From: Botrytis cinerea B05.10
Lineage: Eukaryota; Ascomycota; Leotiomycetes; Helotiales; Sclerotiniaceae
Length of the DNA stretch: 64,000 nt
Reading direction: 5' to 3'
NCBI RefSeq assembly: GCF_000143535.2
Contig: NC_037310.1
Location: 2,790,001 to 2,854,000 of the forward strand
Every line of letters begins with the position of its first letter. Position 1 is the first letter of the stretch. Positions 11,323-22,130 of this stretch are shown in pieces. A program made the position numbers and the translations under genes. Below the pieces are notes generated by a model that had not been told where the DNA came from, searched no databases, and was given only the letters and a program-made list of their open reading frames with translations.

Positions 11323-14300
11323 TTTGGAGGATTGCAAACATTATGATTGGAGGGAGGGAGGTCGAGAGAATATCATGAGTTTGCTAGTGAATTGAATTGA
11401 AGTGAATTGAATTGTTCTTAGTTCGTTTTTGGCAATTGACGCCATCCTGGAGTGAAAGCGTGAAAGATATGAATCAAAATTGATAGATGTTTGAAATGGC
11501 GGGGGGATGCTGGGGTTCGGCTATCACAGGCTTACTGCAAATTGTATTGGTTGCAACTCAAGAAAGAGTGGATAACGCCTGAGATGAACAGGTACGGAGC
11601 GGAGTCTCTGAGACTTCTAGACCCTTGCTTATCTGTTATCACTGCGATATCCAGAGAATGCAATCAATTTAGCAGTTAATTATCAGCAATTCCTCGAGCA
11701 TGCACCGGTGAGATCAGTCCAAATGTTTGCTAAATGCATAGTGCATTCTTGTTCACTTGGACCTAACCGAATGATCAACTACTTTTAGCGGTGGAAAGGG
11801 GCTGTACAGGGAGCTAGAAAGCATTAGAGAAATCCGCAAAGAATCCAGAAATGGGCCTAGACTTTGTTCCGATTGGGTAGGTGTTGCCATGTGGCATTTC
11901 ACATCTGTGCCCTTCCTGTCGGAATCCAACCTACCTAGCAAATTCGAAAATCTCTCAACCTGACAAGCCCAGCCACTTCGAAACAAATTGTCACATTCGC
12001 AATATCACACCATGAATCTTCAATGCATGTGTGGCCCACGTGCAATATAGCTTATCCCAATTTCATGGAATTGGTGAGATGAAAGAGCAGAGCAGTGGCT
12101 ATTTGATCTTGTCTCATGATCACTGAGTCGGAGTTGCGAAGCTTGTTCCTCGTAAAGCGTCTGGAGTAGAGGGACGTCAATGAGCATGGCCGCATTGTGG
12201 CGATAGTAGTAGCCCAAGCCAAGCATTCAAGCCTCAAGAAAGAAATGTCTCTCAATTTCTTACAGCAAAAATCTCTGAATATCGCGGCTCGCTCGCATTT
12301 CGTTAGTGGGATGCATTGTGAGTAGGGGTGTATTGTGAGCTAAGGTGAAAGCTCTAGTGCCGTGTATCTCATTGACTTGGTATATCAAAAGCCATCGGAA
12401 GAAGGTTGGCAACTTCATCTATTCTATCCTCATCACAGGGTGAGCTTCAGCCTATCATCTTTTCAGTTCGTTGTACTCCGTTAGGTAGCTGGGCTTTCGA
12501 TCTGCGGAAATGTATGGAAATAGATGATAACAGTGACGACGACCAACGAGCAACGACAGGAGAAGCAGCCCCTCATCCTTGAAAGCAACTTCTCTATCAA
12601 GTCGCTCGCCATATCTCATGCTGATAATGAGCTGGCGTGCCGCGTATTGCCGATGTTTCAGCCGCCTCTCCTGATGAGATTATCCTCATGATCGTTCTGT
12701 ATCACTATCGTGCTTTTGGGCTTGTGGAAATCAAGTACACAACTCAAGGATATCTGGTAGACTTGTTTGAAAAGACACTTTCAGGTCTGGCGGACAATGT
12801 ATGGAAAAGAAAGTTTTCAGCAATACTTGAAGCAGTCTAATATTGGGTACCAATACAACCACACAGGTGCGGGGTATCATATTTGATACAACTTGTCCTA
12901 CTGAATGCACTTCTCGCATGTAACATCTGGCTACGGATTTGAGAGAAGCCTCCAAATACTGTGGTCTTCTTCACTGCGGGTGTCGAGCACTCCAATATCA
13001 AGATTTCTTGGAACTGCATGATTTCGCTAATTGCAGATCCTACTAGTATCTCAGAGATCTGCGAACATTCTGATATAATTTACTCACTATGACTACTCCG
13101 AGAGTTTAAGGATAATGCTAGTAATTGTTTTCTCTCATGAATAGGAAACCTATTTCGAAGCGTTATGACAGTAAAGGCGGGAGACAAGGGGCGTTTATTC
13201 GCCTGCTTCAATATCGTGGGCGCGGGGTAATTCATATATATCAATATCGAATAGTCTCCGAACCCCCACCTCCATGAGCTCCAAGGACATTCGGGAAATA
13301 ACTTGCAGATGTGCTACCACACTTGATTCTGAAACGCTAGGTCCTTGTGGAGCCAAAGGTAACACAAAACAGTGGCCCGAACTAGTCAACATTTGAGCAA
13401 CCTCAAACTTCAAATTTTGTATTCAGCCCTGAGCCCTTGAATTGGGAAGTCATGTGGATGAACCTAAATCAATATCATATTGTTTGTATTTCAACTGCGC
13501 CCTTATTGAATCCAATACCAGCTACTAGGTACTAATAAAGGTCACATTTTACGTCAAGTCATCCCCGAGGCATTAGCCTTCCCAGAGAGCAGGAATTTGA
13601 ACAACTCAAATATCCTAAGATTGTAACACAGCACAGTATTTACTTCTGATATGGGGACCACAATGGAACTGTATGGATAAAATCTAGCCATGCGCTTTGC
13701 ATCGTTTTCATTGTTCTTTTCAACACTGCTTTGAGAGCCCTATCAAATCTGACCGGCACAGCCACTACCACCCTTACTAATAAAAGCATCATGATGGGCG
13801 CCAATATGGTTGTTTGACATACTTATCCTGCTTGAATTCTGCATGTACCATCGCATGCTATACTTTGATACGAGATTCAACACGATCTGGACTTATTGAG
13901 CTTTATCATCACATTACCATGATATCCAAACCACAACCCATCATTTCCACCTCTGAAGATCACATACTCATGTTCCCTTTCTGCAAGCCCCAAAATTGCC
14001 CTCATGCCGTCTCTCTCTCTCTCTCTCTCTCTCTTCTAAAAGGAAATCATATGTGATAACAACTCAGTAATCTGTTCATTTCATCAAATTCGAGTTTCGA
14101 TTCTCACGGTTTCTGAAAAGCGAATCGAGAGATAGATAGATGAGAAGTAAAAGAGTATGTAACGAATCAAAGGAGGGGGGGATTACTTAACGCGGTATCG
14201 ATTGATCTCGATCTTTAGAGTATGAAGGGGATTGGGGTGAGCTTGCCGAGGATGGGATTATTTGCCTCTTGGGAAGAAAGTAGAGCGTGGTTTGGATATG

Positions 14301-14690
14301 TGATTGAAACTTCCCAGTCCAAATGGGGAAGCTGATATGTTATCCTTTTGGATGGAAGCGGAGATGTTAAGAAATGGGCAGAATCAGAGGCCAAGGAGTG
14401 GATGGTACGATGTCACTTCGAGTTTGGATGAGAATGTGAAGCTGAAAACGATTATTGATCATCATGTATCAGTCTAGAACCTTAGTGTATTGTAAGCTAA
14501 AAGATGATCAGAACCAAAGAGATGTGTAGGAAGTTGAGCAGAATTTGAAGAAATGTAAAGTATTATGCGCTCAGTTCTGGTTCGCTAAGCATCTCTTAGG
14601 TAGAAATTTGAGCTAGTAGTCTTCAAAAGAACAATTCAAATTACTTTTATGTGTAACTTTTGTTGAATATAGACCGAAATTCTAGATTCT
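11323..14690. other. gene-poor intergenic region, 3.4 kb
   Basis: No gene could be supported. Frames of 60-80 codons exist (12637-12840 plus, 13195-13413 minus, 13814-14056 plus), but none has a recognised family, flanking splice sites or length enough to be persuasive. A CT tract at 14011-14034 and a TGAATTGAAT-like direct repeat near 11390-11412 are the only structures noted. Confidence 0.4.
14011..14034. repeat. (CT)n microsatellite
   Basis: Twelve CT units; the frame across it gives a Leu-Ser run. Confidence 0.9.
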
Positions 14691-15767
14691 TCAATTGTTC
14701 ACTGCCCCCACAAAATCTCTCAAAAATAACCATCTTGCTTTGTCTGCCCATCCACTTTCCCTAAAGCTATTCGCATACTGAGGAAAGAAAGATGCCACAT
14801 CTTTCAATGTCTCATCATGAGCCATAACAACTAATACTTCATCCGATGCGTCCACTTCCATGACTTTTTCAATCGTTCTCTCTGCCTCATCTACATCATG
14901 CGCTACCCCTGTTCCATCATCCCTTCGCGCTATCACATAAAATGGTTTCTCCCTATCGTTATCACGGAGAAGAGGTTCAAAGAGCGAACCCGGGCAGATC
15001 GTGCCGGAACTCGACAAAGGAGCTGGTGTGAGAGATTCTGGAAGAGGATGATAAGGTGAAGGTCGAAATTCGCCTCCGTGATGACACGCATCACCTCCCA
15101 TAAATACATAGGAATTCGGATTCGTTTGGACCTTAGCTAATGCACACATGTGGCCGATAGCATGCCCTGGACTATTGAGTAAATAGAAAGAACCATCCCC
15201 AAAATAATCCAACGCTTCGAAGCGGCCAATCTTGAGACCAGAATTGAAATCTATCTCACGCAGTTCACGATTGGCATAATCGCTTTCAAGGATAGGAGAG
15301 GCAGGATTGGAAGGGTAACCCGGAGTGAAGACTTCTTTGAAACCGGGGCCAACAATCAGAGCGGTGGATTCATCAAATGTACTAGGATCTCCAGTATGAT
15401 CCCAATGCCAGTGGCTCCAGATCACAGCTTCAATATTGGCAGCCGACACCCCATGTTCCTCTAGTTGCTCACGTACACCCTTCTGGACAGTAACTTTCCA
15501 GCCGCCATCTTTGATGCGTTCGGTAATGCGGGGAGCGAGGTTCTCCCAGTCTCTACGGACACCAAGATCGAAGAGGAGGGAGCGGGAGGAGGGATGCTCA
15601 ATGAGAAATGAGTAGGCGGGACCGGAAATGTGAGTGTGTCCAGAGATAGCGGGGGAAGCAAACGCGGAGAGGGGGATACCGGATACGTGAGTAGTAGTAT
15701 CGATGATGCGGACACTTACGGTGGTGGAAGAGGGGGGAATATTGAGATTTGGGGCTGGTTTGGGCAT
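14691..15767 (-). CDS. metallo-beta-lactamase-fold hydrolase, lactonase-like
   Basis: A single-exon gene of 358 aa. The zinc-binding signature H-W-H-W-D-H is at residues 119-124. Further metal ligands expected of the superfamily are visible: a His in S-P-G-H (H202), an Asp in G-G-D-A (D226) and a late His in M-A-H-D (H317). The order and spacing resemble N-acyl-homoserine-lactone lactonase and glyoxalase II-like branches, so an ester, lactone or thioester substrate is likely, but it cannot be named from sequence. There is no signal peptide, so the protein is probably cytosolic. Neighbours are unrelated housekeeping genes, so context does not suggest a substrate. The start at 15767 is the first ATG in the frame. 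Confidence 0.9.
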   Translation of the reverse strand: MPKPAPNLNIPPSSTTVSVRIIDTTTHVSGIPLSAFASPAISGHTHISGPAYSFLIEHPSSRSLLFDLGVRRDWENLAPRITERIKDGGWKVTVQKGVREQLEEHGVSAANIEAVIWSHWHWDHTGDPSTFDESTALIVGPGFKEVFTPGYPSNPASPILESDYANRELREIDFNSGLKIGRFEALDYFGDGSFYLLNSPGHAIGHMCALAKVQTNPNSYVFMGGDACHHGGEFRPSPYHPLPESLTPAPLSSSGTICPGSLFEPLLRDNDREKPFYVIARRDDGTGVAHDVDEAERTIEKVMEVDASDEVLVVMAHDETLKDVASFFPQYANSFRESGWADKARWLFLRDFVGAVNN

Positions 15768-16724
15768 AATTGCGAAGGTTCCAATGAATCAGGAGAGGTT
15801 CAGTGTATCAGAGATATATACTTTGCAGGCCTCGCACAAGCTGTTGTGTGGGAAACTGTGAATATATAGTAGCAATGAGTGCATCTGGCGTGATCGTTTC
15901 TAAATTACTTATCAATAGTTCTCCCACCAATCGAAGTTATGGGTCTACATATGATCAAACTCTATAACCAATTCACAAATAAGAAACGGGGAAGTGGCAT
16001 CTGACGTTATACTGGCAGCAGAGCCCTAGAATGAGGAATGATAGGACGTAAAGAATACTTATCATCGAGAATTTGTATAAAATCTTGGCATCTAATTCGA
16101 ATTGATGTGTGATTCAAATGCACATGGTTGTCATGATGACTCACGACGTGTATGGCCATCCTGAAGATTTCATAACACAGATAGTATACAAAGAATGGAA
16201 AAGTATATTTATATAGGTAATACTGCATCAATCAAGAATGACGGATGAGGGCTTCATTCACGAATAACCGCAGAAAGGCTAATCATTGTAGAATGGGGTT
16301 GGGGTATAAAAAGCACACAAAATATCATTGTTTCATATGTAAAGGTTGGAGAGAGAGATTGATACCAGCACGTGACTAGGTGCTCAATGATATGCTCACT
16401 AGATGTTTTTATTGTTGTACACTTAACAGCAGCAAGAACAACCGATTATCTGTTATATAGTCAAATACCAGGGGTGAAATTAATAAAGATTTTGCAGCAG
16501 GCGAAGTCCGCTAGCTAGTTGACATTAGTACGGCATACGGTATACGACCAGTGACTCCCCGGACACTGGGATCACGAACTTTTGAACAATTTTATTTTCA
16601 CGACTTTTAGGTAAACTCCGGGTGTTTAAGTGCAATAAAAAATCTTGGAATAGATTCATATTTTCTTCGTCAAGTTACACATATCTACATATCACATACA
16701 CATATCCCACATATCATATTAAAG
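15768..16724. other. divergent intergenic region
   Basis: Promoter space between the metallo-beta-lactamase gene (-) and the phosphoribosyltransferase gene (+). It is AT-rich with no supported ORF; a CACATATC-type direct repeat lies at about 16677-16715 just before the downstream ATG. Confidence 0.45.
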
Positions 16725-17522
16725 ATGGTTGTCAAAGAATATGTGACCTATAACCAGGTATGCGCGCACACAGAAACTCAAGATGCCCCTCTGACCTCAT
16801 ATTACCCCTCCGAGCAAAGAAACACCACTGACAACCTTCCTCAGGTCCACAAACTCTGTCAAGAGGCCGCACCACGCATTCTCGAAGAATTCCAACCTCA
16901 ACTTATGATCGCTATTGGCGGTGGTGGATATGTTCCCGCGCGTATTCTGCGATCGTTTTTAAAACAACCCGGAAGCCCTAATATTCCAATCCAAGCTATT
17001 GGTCTTTCGCTATACGAACAGCTTCCTCCTACCCATCCCTCGGCTTCAAGTACTCCAGGAGAGGTTGAGCAAGTGGGCACAAAGGTCACAAGAACCCAAT
17101 GGTTGGATTTGAACAGCTTGGGTAACATGGAGAACTTGGTTGGAAAGAGGATTTTGATCGTCGATGAAGTTGATGATACACGAACCACTTTAGAGTATGC
17201 TGTCAAGGAGTTGGAGAAGGATGTTGAGGCTGCTAGACAAAAGTTGGGTGGTCAAGGAGAGAAGACTGTCTTCTCTATCTTTGTTTTACATGTAAGTGGT
17301 TCATCGAGTCTTGATATGCGCGACTAAAAAGGGAATTTACTAATGTGTTGAAATCGACAGAACAAGAACAAGGAAAAGAAGGGTACGCTCCCTGAGGATA
17401 TGTTGAAGGATGATAGATACCTCGCCGCAAGAACTGTTGAGGATGTATGGATTTGCTATCCATGGGAGGCCCAGGACATTGAAGAGCATGATGAATTGGC
17501 TCGCAAACAACCTTCGCAATAG
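16725..17522 (+). CDS. XPT1: xanthine/guanine phosphoribosyltransferase, Xpt1-like
   Basis: Three exons: 16725-16757, 16845-17291 and 17361-17522 (213 aa; yeast Xpt1 is 209). The enzyme transfers the ribose 5-phosphate of PRPP to xanthine, and in some species to guanine or hypoxanthine, for purine salvage in the cytosol. The PRPP-binding loop reads I-V-D-E-V-D-D-T-R-T-T (residues 116-126). Other conserved pieces are IGGGGYVPARILRSFLK (35-51) and the C-terminal CYPWEAQDIEEH. Joining exon 1 after NQ to VHKLCQ restores the family N-terminus. Intron 1 is 87 nt, a multiple of three and free of stops, so its retention would insert 29 residues without breaking the frame. Intron 2 (69 nt) follows the conserved F-V-L-H. 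Confidence 0.95.
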
Positions 17523-18205
17523 AATTTTCACTTAATAGATTTATTAGTTTGCAAAGAATGGGAATAAAGTAAAACTCAAACATTTGCGATGTTGTTTCTT
17601 GACCTTCGGACGAAGATTACAAAGCGGCCAAATATCGCGATCCTATATCAAATCTTCCGTCATTCTTGCATCGAGTCAGCAGCTTCTTCTGCCCCATTGC
17701 AGAATCTTGCAGAAGCAGATGTATATCGTGATAATTGAGCATCCTTCTGTCATTCTCGCATGGAATCAAAAGCCTATCAGGAAATTTCATGCAACTTCTT
17801 ATCTTATCTTAGCGCCGAAAACCCTGAGAGGTGCAGCGGGGTAATTGGATCGATGCTACTCTCAGCGGGTTGTGACTGTACCACACCACAGTGAGTACTG
17901 AACAAATACTCTGGGATGAGACGAGTGGGTGCGACTTCGGTGAATCCCCAAGTTTGGATGATAAATCTAAATATGCCTGGTGCTCTCAATTGTGACCAAT
18001 ATCCACTAATGTCTACCCGGGTGAGTTGATTTACTTACGTTTGAAATACTATTACGTTTATTATCTCGTTCTGTTCTCATCGTCTGTAAGCTCGGCACAT
18101 AAAGCTCCATTGCCCTTTGCGAGCTTCTGATGTCTGCTCTTTCTATATCTATATCTTATCTACACAATTGCCACTAATCGACTCACTTCACTTACATCCA
18201 CAGCC
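17523..18205. other. tandem intergenic region
   Basis: 3' flank of the phosphoribosyltransferase gene and promoter of the dehydrogenase gene. No supported ORF; a TATATCTATATCTTATC-like pyrimidine/AT stretch lies at about 18140-18160. Confidence 0.45.
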
Positions 18206-19404
18206 ATGGGCGAAATTCCTCAACACCAAGAGCATATCTTGTGTCTTCTCCCTTTTCCAGAGGACTCCAAAATTCTGGACAGGTTGAGACAGAAGTACAA
18301 CGTGGAGATTACATACAAACAGATATTCTTTGGTGTAGGAAAAGCATTGGAACTGGCGGATGTGCCAGATGGTAAGTTCACTCACTATCTTGCCATTTCT
18401 TTGTCATTGTCATCTCATTTCCCAATGTGTGGAATTTGGGCTGTCTAACAATATCATTTCGCCTCTCAGAAACCTGGCATCATGCAACTATACTCGTTAC
18501 ACTCTCATCCTTCCCCCCTTCCGCCGAGAAAGCTAAGAATCTCAAACTCATCCATCTTTTCAGCGCTGGCACAGACAGGTTGAGCAACACTCCGATCTGG
18601 AAAGACACCAAAATCCCAATTACAAACTCATCCGGTGTGCATGGACCGCAGATATCAGAATGGGTTATCATGCAGATTTTGAGCCATTCACATAAGGAGA
18701 AGCTATTGATTGAATGGCAGAAGGAACATGTTTGGGGAGATTACAAACGATTGGGTGCAATGAGAGATTGTGTGGGTCAAAGATTGGGTGTTCTTGGGTA
18801 TGGAGCCATTGGAAGACAAGCTGCGAGAATCAGTAAAGCCATGGGAATGGATGTTATAGCATATACGGCATCGCCTCGCACAACTCCTGAGTCTAGAAAA
18901 GACGAGGGTAAATATATCGTCCCCAATACTGGCGATCCAGATGGCACACTTCCGTCTGCCTGGTACTCCGGGCTCGACAAGGAGAGTCTGCACAACTTCC
19001 TTAAACAGGATATCGATATCCTCCTAATTGCCGTTCCCCTAACGCCACAAACTCATCACTTCCTGTCCGCAGCCGAATTCGAAATACTGGGTTCCAAAAC
19101 AAACGCCTTTATCATCAATATTGCCCGGGGTGGTATTATTAATCAAGACGATTTGATCACATATCTGAAGAAGCCCTTAAGTGAGGGAGGTTTAAGGGGA
19201 GCTGCATTGGATGTTACGGACCCAGAACCTTTACCTCAAGATAGTGAGTTGTGGACCTTGGAAAATGTGGCCATTACACCTCACGTCAGTGGGCTTGGGA
19301 CGACGTATGCGGAGAGGAGTTTCGCAATTTTGGATGCGAATTTGGATAATATAGAAAAGGGGAGGAATCTTATTAATTTAGTGGATAGGAAAAAGGGGTA
19401 TTAG
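18206..19404 (+). CDS. D-isomer-specific 2-hydroxyacid dehydrogenase
   Basis: Two exons, 18206-18371 and 18470-19404, separated by a 98 nt intron with a CTAAC branch site near 18446 (366 aa). The Rossmann NAD(P) motif G-Y-G-A-I-G lies at residues 165-170. The catalytic trio of the family is present: Arg275 in N-I-A-R-G-G, Glu308 in D-P-E-P, and His327 in T-P-H-V-S-G. Such enzymes reduce 2-keto acids such as glyoxylate, hydroxypyruvate or pyruvate analogues with NAD(P)H; the exact substrate cannot be read from sequence. A run of about 50 residues between beta-strands (residues 186-230) is longer than in formate dehydrogenases. The gene ends 122 bp from the stop of the convergent ABC-F gene. 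Confidence 0.93.
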
Positions 19405-19526
19405 GCGTGCTGTGAATAGTGGGGATGTTAGATATTAAAAAACGCTAGAAATAGAATCATCATATGACTTGCAATCTGAGACTTGAACTTTGATAAATCG
19501 ACAAATTGTAATTTTTTGAATGTTTC

Positions 19527-21773
19527 CTAATGAGCCTGCACAACACCACTTGCATCCGCCTGTGCTGTGATTCTCTTCTTGTACGCCTGGACATCTCCAG
19601 GGAATTTCTCAACTGTTCCATTGTCACAAACCCAAAGACTTGTGCAAACTGTTTGCAACATTGTAACATCGTGACTAACCATCAGCACACCACCTTGGAA
19701 TGCATTCAATGCTTGACTCAACGCATCCATAGCTTCAATATCCAAGTGATTGGAAGGTTCGTCAAGAACCAAGATGTGTGGGTTTTGTAGAGATAGACAG
19801 GCGAATGCGACACGAGACTTTTGACCTCCGGAAAGGAGTTCCATCTTCTGAAGACCAGTCATACCGGTTATACCGAAAGCACCGAGGTGGCGACGATATT
19901 CTTCGTCGGTTTTTCCGGGGTAGGTCTTGGTCATGAAGCCGACGGCGCTGGTGGTTAGATCGAGAGCATCGACGTGATGTTGCGCGAAGAAACCAATGCG
20001 GAGTCGAGGGTTTTGAGAAATAAGTCCTCCGGTAGGAGAGAGCTTTCCGATGAGAAGTTTGAGGACGGTGGTTTTACCGGCTCCGTTGGGTCCGACGATA
20101 CCAATTCGGGAGTCGAGTTGTACGTCCAGATCGACGTTGCGGAGTAGGGGCTTGTCGGGAGTATAGCCGAAGGATACATCGGTCATTTGAACAATTGGGG
20201 GAGAAAGTTTTTCCACCTCGGGGAATTTGAAATGAACCGTGTAGACGGATTCGGGGGCTTCGAGGATCGGCATCTTTTCCAACTTCTTGATTCTGGATTG
20301 GGCTTCGGAGGATTTGGCAGCGTTGTAACGGAACTTGTCGATGAATGCTTGGAGATGAGCACGTTGAACCATTTGGTTCTCGTATTCTCGTTGTGCTGTC
20401 TTGCGGCGTTCTTCCTTTGTAGCATAGAAAGATTCGAAATTGGCACCCTTGTAGTAGTCGAGACGTTCGGAATGTTGATGGATGATATCAGTTGCAACTT
20501 CGTTCAGGAATGCTCTGTCGTGAGAAACTACCAAAACAGTACTTGGATATCCTTGAAGGTAGTTGGCCAGGAAAGTAATAGAAGGAACGTCCAACATGTT
20601 AGACGGTTCGTCAAGAAGTAGAAGATCAGGTTCACAGAACAGAGCTCTAGCCAATGCCAAACGCATACGCCAACCACCAGAGAATGTCTTGGTAGCAAAT
20701 TGTTGTCGTTCAGGAGAGAAACCAAGACCTGCCAAAATGGTTGCAGCTCGAGATTCGGCTTTATCAGATTCCATCTCTGCAAGCTTGCCTTGAATATCAC
20801 CCAATGTTTGATCGAGACCCTCACGCTCTTTGTCGAGCTTCTCCGCTTGCTCAGAGGTATCAGCCATTGATGATCGTTCTGCTTCCATGTCTGCAAGTTG
20901 TTTGGAGATTTTGACTTGTTCGGCAAGTAAGTGTTTTCTCCACACATCAGCATCAAGTACAGCTTGTAATGCAGGTGTATCATCTCCACTGATTTCTTGC
21001 TCGACGTGAAGAATGGAAATGTGGGTAGGTACGGCCAATTCTCTCCTTGCCAAAGCTCTCAATAAAGTAGACTTTCCGATACCGTTCTGACCAACCAAAC
21101 CATATCTTCGGCCATAAGCCAAGGTCAAATTTGTATCTGACAAAATTCTTAAACCACCAATAGAAACGTCGATATTGTCCACCTTGATGTCCTTGCTCTT
21201 TGTCGATTGACCTGATCCCAATTGCAAAGGATTGACAGCCATGAAGAACTCTTCATATGACTGGGCGTCATCGGGTTGATTGATAAGTTTAGAAGCCTCA
21301 TACTCGACGGCCTTGAATTCCTTCTTGCTTTGTTTAGCAGCAATCTTTCTTTCTGCTTTCTCCAACTTCTTTTTATCAACCCTCGACTCTACTTTTCTAA
21401 CATTTGCGGATTCCAAATCAACACCTCCAAGAGATACACCCAAAGTAGACGACATATTCCTCTGAGCCCCAACTTGGATGGCTTGGTCTAGTCGTTTGGC
21501 AGCGGAAGAGAGCTGCTTGTTTTGCCCACTGCTATCAAATTTTTGAACCCATTTCTCCACTATTTGATTGATCTTTGACTGATTCTCTGGGCTCGGATCA
21601 CCAGAAGCTGATAGTAAGAGCGCGGAGATAGCAACGGCTGCTTCTGATAATGGTGATGGACCATTTTGGTCTGCCTCGACATATGCATTTGATGCATGGG
21701 TGAGGTACCCAACTGAATATTCCGATAGAACCGGATCAATGTTGGGTAAGAAAGCTTTGATTTCGTTCTCCAT
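19527..21773 (-). CDS. GCN20: ABC-F ATPase Gcn20 orthologue
   Basis: A single exon of 748 aa (yeast Gcn20 is 752). Two soluble ABC domains, no membrane helices. Domain 1: Walker A G-Q-N-G-I-G-K-S-T (228-236), signature F-S-G-G-W (364-368), Walker B L-L-L-L-D-E-P (384-390). Domain 2: Walker A G-P-N-G-A-G-K-T-T (561-569), signature L-S-G-G-Q (647-651), Walker B I-L-V-L-D-E-P (667-673). The roughly 200-residue N-terminal extension is the part that binds Gcn1 in yeast. With Gcn1 it helps the kinase Gcn2 sense uncharged tRNA on ribosomes and so start the general amino-acid response. It is transcribed divergently from beta-tubulin. Confidence 0.95.
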   Translation of the reverse strand: MENEIKAFLPNIDPVLSEYSVGYLTHASNAYVEADQNGPSPLSEAAVAISALLLSASGDPSPENQSKINQIVEKWVQKFDSSGQNKQLSSAAKRLDQAIQVGAQRNMSSTLGVSLGGVDLESANVRKVESRVDKKKLEKAERKIAAKQSKKEFKAVEYEASKLINQPDDAQSYEEFFMAVNPLQLGSGQSTKSKDIKVDNIDVSIGGLRILSDTNLTLAYGRRYGLVGQNGIGKSTLLRALARRELAVPTHISILHVEQEISGDDTPALQAVLDADVWRKHLLAEQVKISKQLADMEAERSSMADTSEQAEKLDKEREGLDQTLGDIQGKLAEMESDKAESRAATILAGLGFSPERQQFATKTFSGGWRMRLALARALFCEPDLLLLDEPSNMLDVPSITFLANYLQGYPSTVLVVSHDRAFLNEVATDIIHQHSERLDYYKGANFESFYATKEERRKTAQREYENQMVQRAHLQAFIDKFRYNAAKSSEAQSRIKKLEKMPILEAPESVYTVHFKFPEVEKLSPPIVQMTDVSFGYTPDKPLLRNVDLDVQLDSRIGIVGPNGAGKTTVLKLLIGKLSPTGGLISQNPRLRIGFFAQHHVDALDLTTSAVGFMTKTYPGKTDEEYRRHLGAFGITGMTGLQKMELLSGGQKSRVAFACLSLQNPHILVLDEPSNHLDIEAMDALSQALNAFQGGVLMVSHDVTMLQTVCTSLWVCDNGTVEKFPGDVQAYKKRITAQADASGVVQAH

Positions 21774-22130
21774 GATGATTAATATGATACAGAAAGTAAA
21801 ATATCAATTCGTACCGCCAACAAAGGGACCCTCTACACGAATCGACTACTTTGATGCGAATTGCCTCACAATCCGCAAGTTTATTTTCACGTGATCTGCA
21901 GTTTTCCGCTGTCCGACTTACTAAGCCCGTTGAGGAAATTAATCCCCACTAGCGTTTTATTTGTTTACCGATTACTCCTGCCTAGCGGTGAACAACAAAC
22001 TCCACTATCCACAAGGACATCTCAGCAATCCTTAACCTCTTAATACTTCTCTATCCTCAACCTCGACTTCTCAATACCCAAACTCCCATATCTCAATACC
22101 TCAACACAAGATCCTAAATCAACCTTCAAA
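21774..22130. promoter_or_regulatory. shared divergent promoter region of GCN20 and beta-tubulin
   Basis: Only 357 bp separate the two ATGs, so the promoters must be contiguous or overlap. A palindromic CACGTG E-box (21888-21893) sits about 115 bp before the GCN20 ATG and 240 bp before the tubulin ATG. The tubulin side carries a CT/CA-rich leader (about 22040-22130). Confidence 0.6.

Noticed and set aside
12637..12840. 67-codon plus-strand frame with some coding flavour
   Set aside because: It depends on a GTG start, has no extension by splicing and no recognised family.
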